From the NCBI GenBank assembly GCA_903919215.1, contig CAIXHI010000146.1, positions 1-7,072 on the forward strand: 7,072 bases of DNA, given 5' to 3'. Position numbers and translations under genes: made by a program. Below the pieces are notes generated by a model that had not been told where the DNA came from, did not search any database, and worked only from the letters and a program-made list of their open reading frames with translations. Positions 4,412 to 7,072 of the stretch are shown in pieces. This DNA is from an uncultured Acidimicrobiaceae bacterium (GTDB lineage: Bacteria > Actinomycetota > Acidimicrobiia > Acidimicrobiales > Ilumatobacteraceae). Every line of letters starts with the position of its first letter. The stretch's first letter is position 1.

Positions 4412-6043
4412 CTAGCCGAGGTTCGAGGTGCGTGGGTACACGTCCATCGGGTCGGTGAGTACGTTCACCAGGTACGGCACGCCGCTGGCGAAGGCACGGT
4501 CGAGCGCCGGGCCGATGTGCGCAGGGTCACTGACCGTCTCGCCCGCACCGCCGAGCGCCTTGACCACTTCGTCGTAGTGCAGGCCGGGCTGCAGATCGCA
4601 GGCCATGTCCCAGCCGTAGATCATCTGCATCGGGTGCTTCTCCAAGCCCCAGATGCCGTTGTTGCCCATCACCATCACGACCGGCAACTTGTGGCGCACC
4701 ATCGTGTCGACGTCCATCAGGCTGAACCCGGCCGCACCGTCGCCGAGCAGCAGCACGATCTGACTGTTGGGCCGAACGGTGCGGGCGGCGATCGCATAAC
4801 CGGGGCCGTTCCCGAGACACCCGTACGGGCCGGTGTCGAGCCAGCACCCCGGCTCGTAGACCTCGATGAACTTGCCGGCGTAACTGGCAAAGTCGCCGCC
4901 GTCGCAGATGACGACCGCATCGCGAGCCAACCGTCGCGACAGCTCGCCGTAGATCCGACTGGGGCGGATAGGGGCATCCGTGTTGTTGAGCAGCAGCGCA
5001 TCCGATGCCCGGCCGGCCTCCTCGGCGGCGCGCAGCTCACCGATCCACGACTCGTGATCGGCCCGATGACCGACATGGTCGGCGAGCGCACGCAGCACCA
5101 TGTTCGAGTCGCCCACGACCGTCGGCACGGTGATGTGCGCGGCACGCTGACTCTCGGCGTCGACCACATGCATCACCTGGGCGTTGCCGAACTGACCGAA
5201 ACCGAGACGGAAGTCGAGCGGGGTACCCCACACCACCACCAGGTCGGCACGGGCCTTCAACAGACCGCGGGTGCGCAGGAATGCCAGTTCGTGATCGGCG
5301 GGCATGGTGCCGCGGCCGAGACCGTTGAAGAAGCACGGCACGCGCAGCTGTTCCGCCGCGGCGCGCAACGCGTCCCACGCACCGTCCCAGTACACATCGC
5401 TGCCGACGATGAACGCCGGCCGCTCGGCGCGAGCGACGAGGTCGGCCAACTGAGCAACCGCCTCAGCATCGGGAGCGACACCAAGTCCGACACATTCATC
5501 CACCTCAGGGATGTCGCCGGCGGACGGGCCGAACACGTCGAGTGGGAAGTCAAGGAAGGTGGGTCCACGGTGAGGTGTGAGCGACAGACGGGCGGCCGCG
5601 TGCACAGCTGCGCCCGCCTGCGATGCGTCCTTCACCGTCGCTGCCGACTTCGTGATCGGCGCGAGCACTGGCACGTGGTCGAACTCCTGCAGCGATCCGC
5701 TCCCCCAGCGCAGATCCGGTGCTCGACCGCCCAACACCACGAGCGGCGAACCGTTGAACCACGCGGAGGTGACGGCCGAAACGCCGTTGGTGATACCAGG
5801 CCCGGCTGTCAGCGCTGCCAGCCCGGGGCGACGAGTGAGTTTGGCGTAGCCCTCGGCTGCGAACGTTGCCGTCTGTTCGTGACGTGTGTCGACCACTTTC
5901 ATACCCTGGTCGCGGGCCGCTTCGTACAACGGCCAGATGTGGCCACCGTTCAGCGTGAACATGGTGTCGGTGCCGAAAGCCATCAGTGCCGCAATGGCCT
6001 GCTGACCTGCGTGCCCGTTGATCCGACTGGCAGGATGCGTCAT
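4412..6043 (-). CDS. ThDP-dependent enzyme, acetolactate synthase / 2-hydroxyacyl-CoA lyase-like
   Basis: This 543-residue protein has the three-domain architecture of acetolactate synthase, 2-hydroxyacyl-CoA lyase and oxalyl-CoA decarboxylase. The N-terminal pyrimidine-binding domain has NGGHIWPLYE and the catalytic Glu56 in DTRHEQ, followed by TAGPGITNGVSAV. The central domain has RPAFIVGSDVYWDGAW, NGLGRGTMPADH and WGTPLDFRLGFGQF. The C-terminal pyrophosphate-binding domain has GDG at 434-436 and NN at 461-462, the classic ThDP/Mg signature. The exact reaction is uncertain: the GTPLDFRLGFG block and the GSGSLQEFDHV segment point to a catabolic subfamily often labelled acetolactate synthase, not to the biosynthetic IlvB, and no ilvN or ilvC is adjacent. 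I use the ATG at 6041-6043 because the homologous domain starts within about 10 residues; extension to a TTG at 6133 would overlap dxs. Its partner transporter gene follows after 20 bp, suggesting uptake and cleavage of one carboxylate. Confidence 0.9.
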   Translation of the reverse strand: MTHPASRINGHAGQQAIAALMAFGTDTMFTLNGGHIWPLYEAARDQGMKVVDTRHEQTATFAAEGYAKLTRRPGLAALTAGPGITNGVSAVTSAWFNGSPLVVLGGRAPDLRWGSGSLQEFDHVPVLAPITKSAATVKDASQAGAAVHAAARLSLTPHRGPTFLDFPLDVFGPSAGDIPEVDECVGLGVAPDAEAVAQLADLVARAERPAFIVGSDVYWDGAWDALRAAAEQLRVPCFFNGLGRGTMPADHELAFLRTRGLLKARADLVVVWGTPLDFRLGFGQFGNAQVMHVVDAESQRAAHITVPTVVGDSNMVLRALADHVGHRADHESWIGELRAAEEAGRASDALLLNNTDAPIRPSRIYGELSRRLARDAVVICDGGDFASYAGKFIEVYEPGCWLDTGPYGCLGNGPGYAIAARTVRPNSQIVLLLGDGAAGFSLMDVDTMVRHKLPVVMVMGNNGIWGLEKHPMQMIYGWDMACDLQPGLHYDEVVKALGGAGETVSDPAHIGPALDRAFASGVPYLVNVLTDPMDVYPRTSNLG

Positions 6044-6093
6044 GCGGACAGTGTTCCAGATGTGCCAATGCTGAGCCGGTGCCGGAGCGGCGG

Positions 6094-6099
6094 TAGCGT
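6094..6099 (+). promoter_or_regulatory. Possible -10 element for dxs
   Basis: TAGCGT in CGGTAGCGTTCGG fits TANNNT and lies 10 nt before the ATG at 6110. The expected transcription start would leave a leader of only a few bases. No -35 match or Shine-Dalgarno is evident. The 66-bp region 6044-6109 is shared with the divergent ThDP enzyme gene, for which I see no clear -10. Confidence 0.3.
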
Positions 6100-6109
6100 T
6101 CGGTTCCCG

Positions 6110-7072
6110 ATGGCGCTGAACGAGATCCGGCAACCGGCCGACCTACGCGAATTGAGCTACCCGGAGCTCAATGAACTCGCGGGCGAGATACGCGACTTCA
6201 TCGTGCATGCCGTCGCGGAGAATGCCGGCCACCTCGGCAGCAACCTCGGTGTGGTCGAGCTCACACTCGCCCTGCACCGTGTGTTCGAGTCGCCCACCGA
6301 TGCGGTGTTGTGGGACACCGGACACCAGGCATACGTGCACAAGATCGTCACCGGACGCCAAGCCGCGTTCGAAACCTTGCGCCAGGCTGGCGGCCTGTCG
6401 GGCTACCCGAACCGCGAGGAGAGCCAGCACGACGTCATCGAGAACAGCCACGCCTCGACATCGCTGAGCTACGCCTACGGCCTCGCCGTCAGCCGCGACC
6501 TCGGGGCCAACCCGTACCGCCACATCGTTGCCGTCATCGGTGACGGCGGTGTCACGGGTGGTATGGCGTACGAGGCGCTGAACAACATCGGCCACAGCAA
6601 GCAGCGCGTCATCATCGTGCTCAACGACAACGGCCGCAGCTACGCCCCCACCATCAGCAACCTCACGTCCGGTTACGTCGCTTCTGCTCCGGTGGAAACG
6701 GGGCACCGCCGTCTGCCCGAACGCATCACCGAGAAGTTGTCGCACAATCTCACGAACATCCGCCTCAACCCGGTGTACGTGCGGCGTCAGCGCAAGTTCG
6801 AGAACTTTGTGCGCGACCTGCCATACGTCGGTCCGCAAGCGGAGAAGGGTGTCGAGGCGTTCAAGGCCGCCGTGCGCGAGTTCCTGCAGCCGCCGTCGTT
6901 CTTCGAGGCACTCGGTGTGCGGTATGTCGGCCCGGTCGACGGCCACGACATCGAGCAACTCGAGCACACGTTCCGCAACGCCGTACAACTCTCCTCTGAG
7001 GGCCCGATCGTGGTGCACGTCCTCACCCAAAAGGGTCGCGGCTACCCACCGGCCGAGGACGACGACGAAAAG
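6110..7072 (+). CDS. dxs: 1-deoxy-D-xylulose-5-phosphate synthase (N-terminal half, runs off window)
   Basis: DXS condenses pyruvate and glyceraldehyde 3-phosphate with ThDP, the first step of the MEP isoprenoid pathway (also feeding thiamine and pyridoxal synthesis), in the cytoplasm. The 321 visible codons cover about half of the usual 620-650. Landmarks are GHLGSNLGVVELTLALH with H41, LWDTGHQAYVHK with H72, and the ThDP/Mg motif GDGGVTGGMAYEALNN with D145 and N174 in LNDNGRSYAPT. The D145-N174 spacing of 29 equals that of E. coli D152/N181. RYVGPVDGHD, VHVLTQKGRGY and EDDDEK follow. About 28 residues (186-215) between SNL and TNIRLNPVY appear extra compared with common DXS. The ATG at 6110 is chosen because MALNEIRQPADLREL matches the family N-terminus; an in-frame ATG at 6068 would add 14 unfamiliar residues. 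Confidence 0.95.
   Translation, partial: MALNEIRQPADLRELSYPELNELAGEIRDFIVHAVAENAGHLGSNLGVVELTLALHRVFESPTDAVLWDTGHQAYVHKIVTGRQAAFETLRQAGGLSGYPNREESQHDVIENSHASTSLSYAYGLAVSRDLGANPYRHIVAVIGDGGVTGGMAYEALNNIGHSKQRVIIVLNDNGRSYAPTISNLTSGYVASAPVETGHRRLPERITEKLSHNLTNIRLNPVYVRRQRKFENFVRDLPYVGPQAEKGVEAFKAAVREFLQPPSFFEALGVRYVGPVDGHDIEQLEHTFRNAVQLSSEGPIVVHVLTQKGRGYPPAEDDDEK

Noticed and set aside
6143..7030. 295-codon minus-strand frame opposite dxs
   Set aside because: It is the shadow of dxs, which carries conserved catalytic motifs throughout.

Overview
The window is GC-rich and gene-dense, with GTG starts, a hotdog thioesterase of the fluoroacetyl-CoA type, a wHTH/DUF559-like nuclease and an actinobacterial-looking dxs. 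This suggests a high-GC actinobacterium, possibly an Acidimicrobiia/Ilumatobacter-like lineage. That placement is inference from protein flavour and codon use; no rRNA is present.

Layout from left to right. (1) 1-1212, minus strand: most of tldD, a zinc metallopeptidase, with its C-terminus cut off by the window edge. (2) A 30-bp divergent intergenic region carries two back-to-back -10-like hexamers, each exactly 7 nt from a GTG start. (3) 1243-1964, plus strand: a two-gene operon of a FlK-like hotdog thioesterase and a small secreted lipoprotein, overlapping by ATGA. (4) 1968-3113: a minus-strand wHTH plus DUF559/Vsr-like nuclease gene, bracketed by three copies of a palindromic repeat (one at its 3' end, two in tandem upstream of its 5' end). 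(5) 3078-6043, minus strand: a two-gene operon of an acetolactate-synthase-like ThDP enzyme followed by an MFS transporter. (6) 6110-7072, plus strand: the N-terminal half of dxs, cut by the window edge.

The gene content is mostly ordinary metabolism: a quality-control peptidase, a thioesterase, an uncharacterised 2-keto/2-hydroxyacyl ThDP enzyme with its probable transporter, and isoprenoid synthesis. The unusual part is the repeat family. All three copies, read on the minus strand, encode the same 11-residue tail QVGGEARTGLS followed by TGA, and every difference among them within that stretch is synonymous. Two unrelated proteins, the nuclease and the transporter, end in this tail. The same DNA forms a 9-10 bp GC-rich stem spanning the stop codon, so the element may be a stop-plus-hairpin gene-end module, a mobile coding repeat, or both. 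The nuclease gene lies between direct copies, so recombination could remove it and leave the transporter's tail unchanged.
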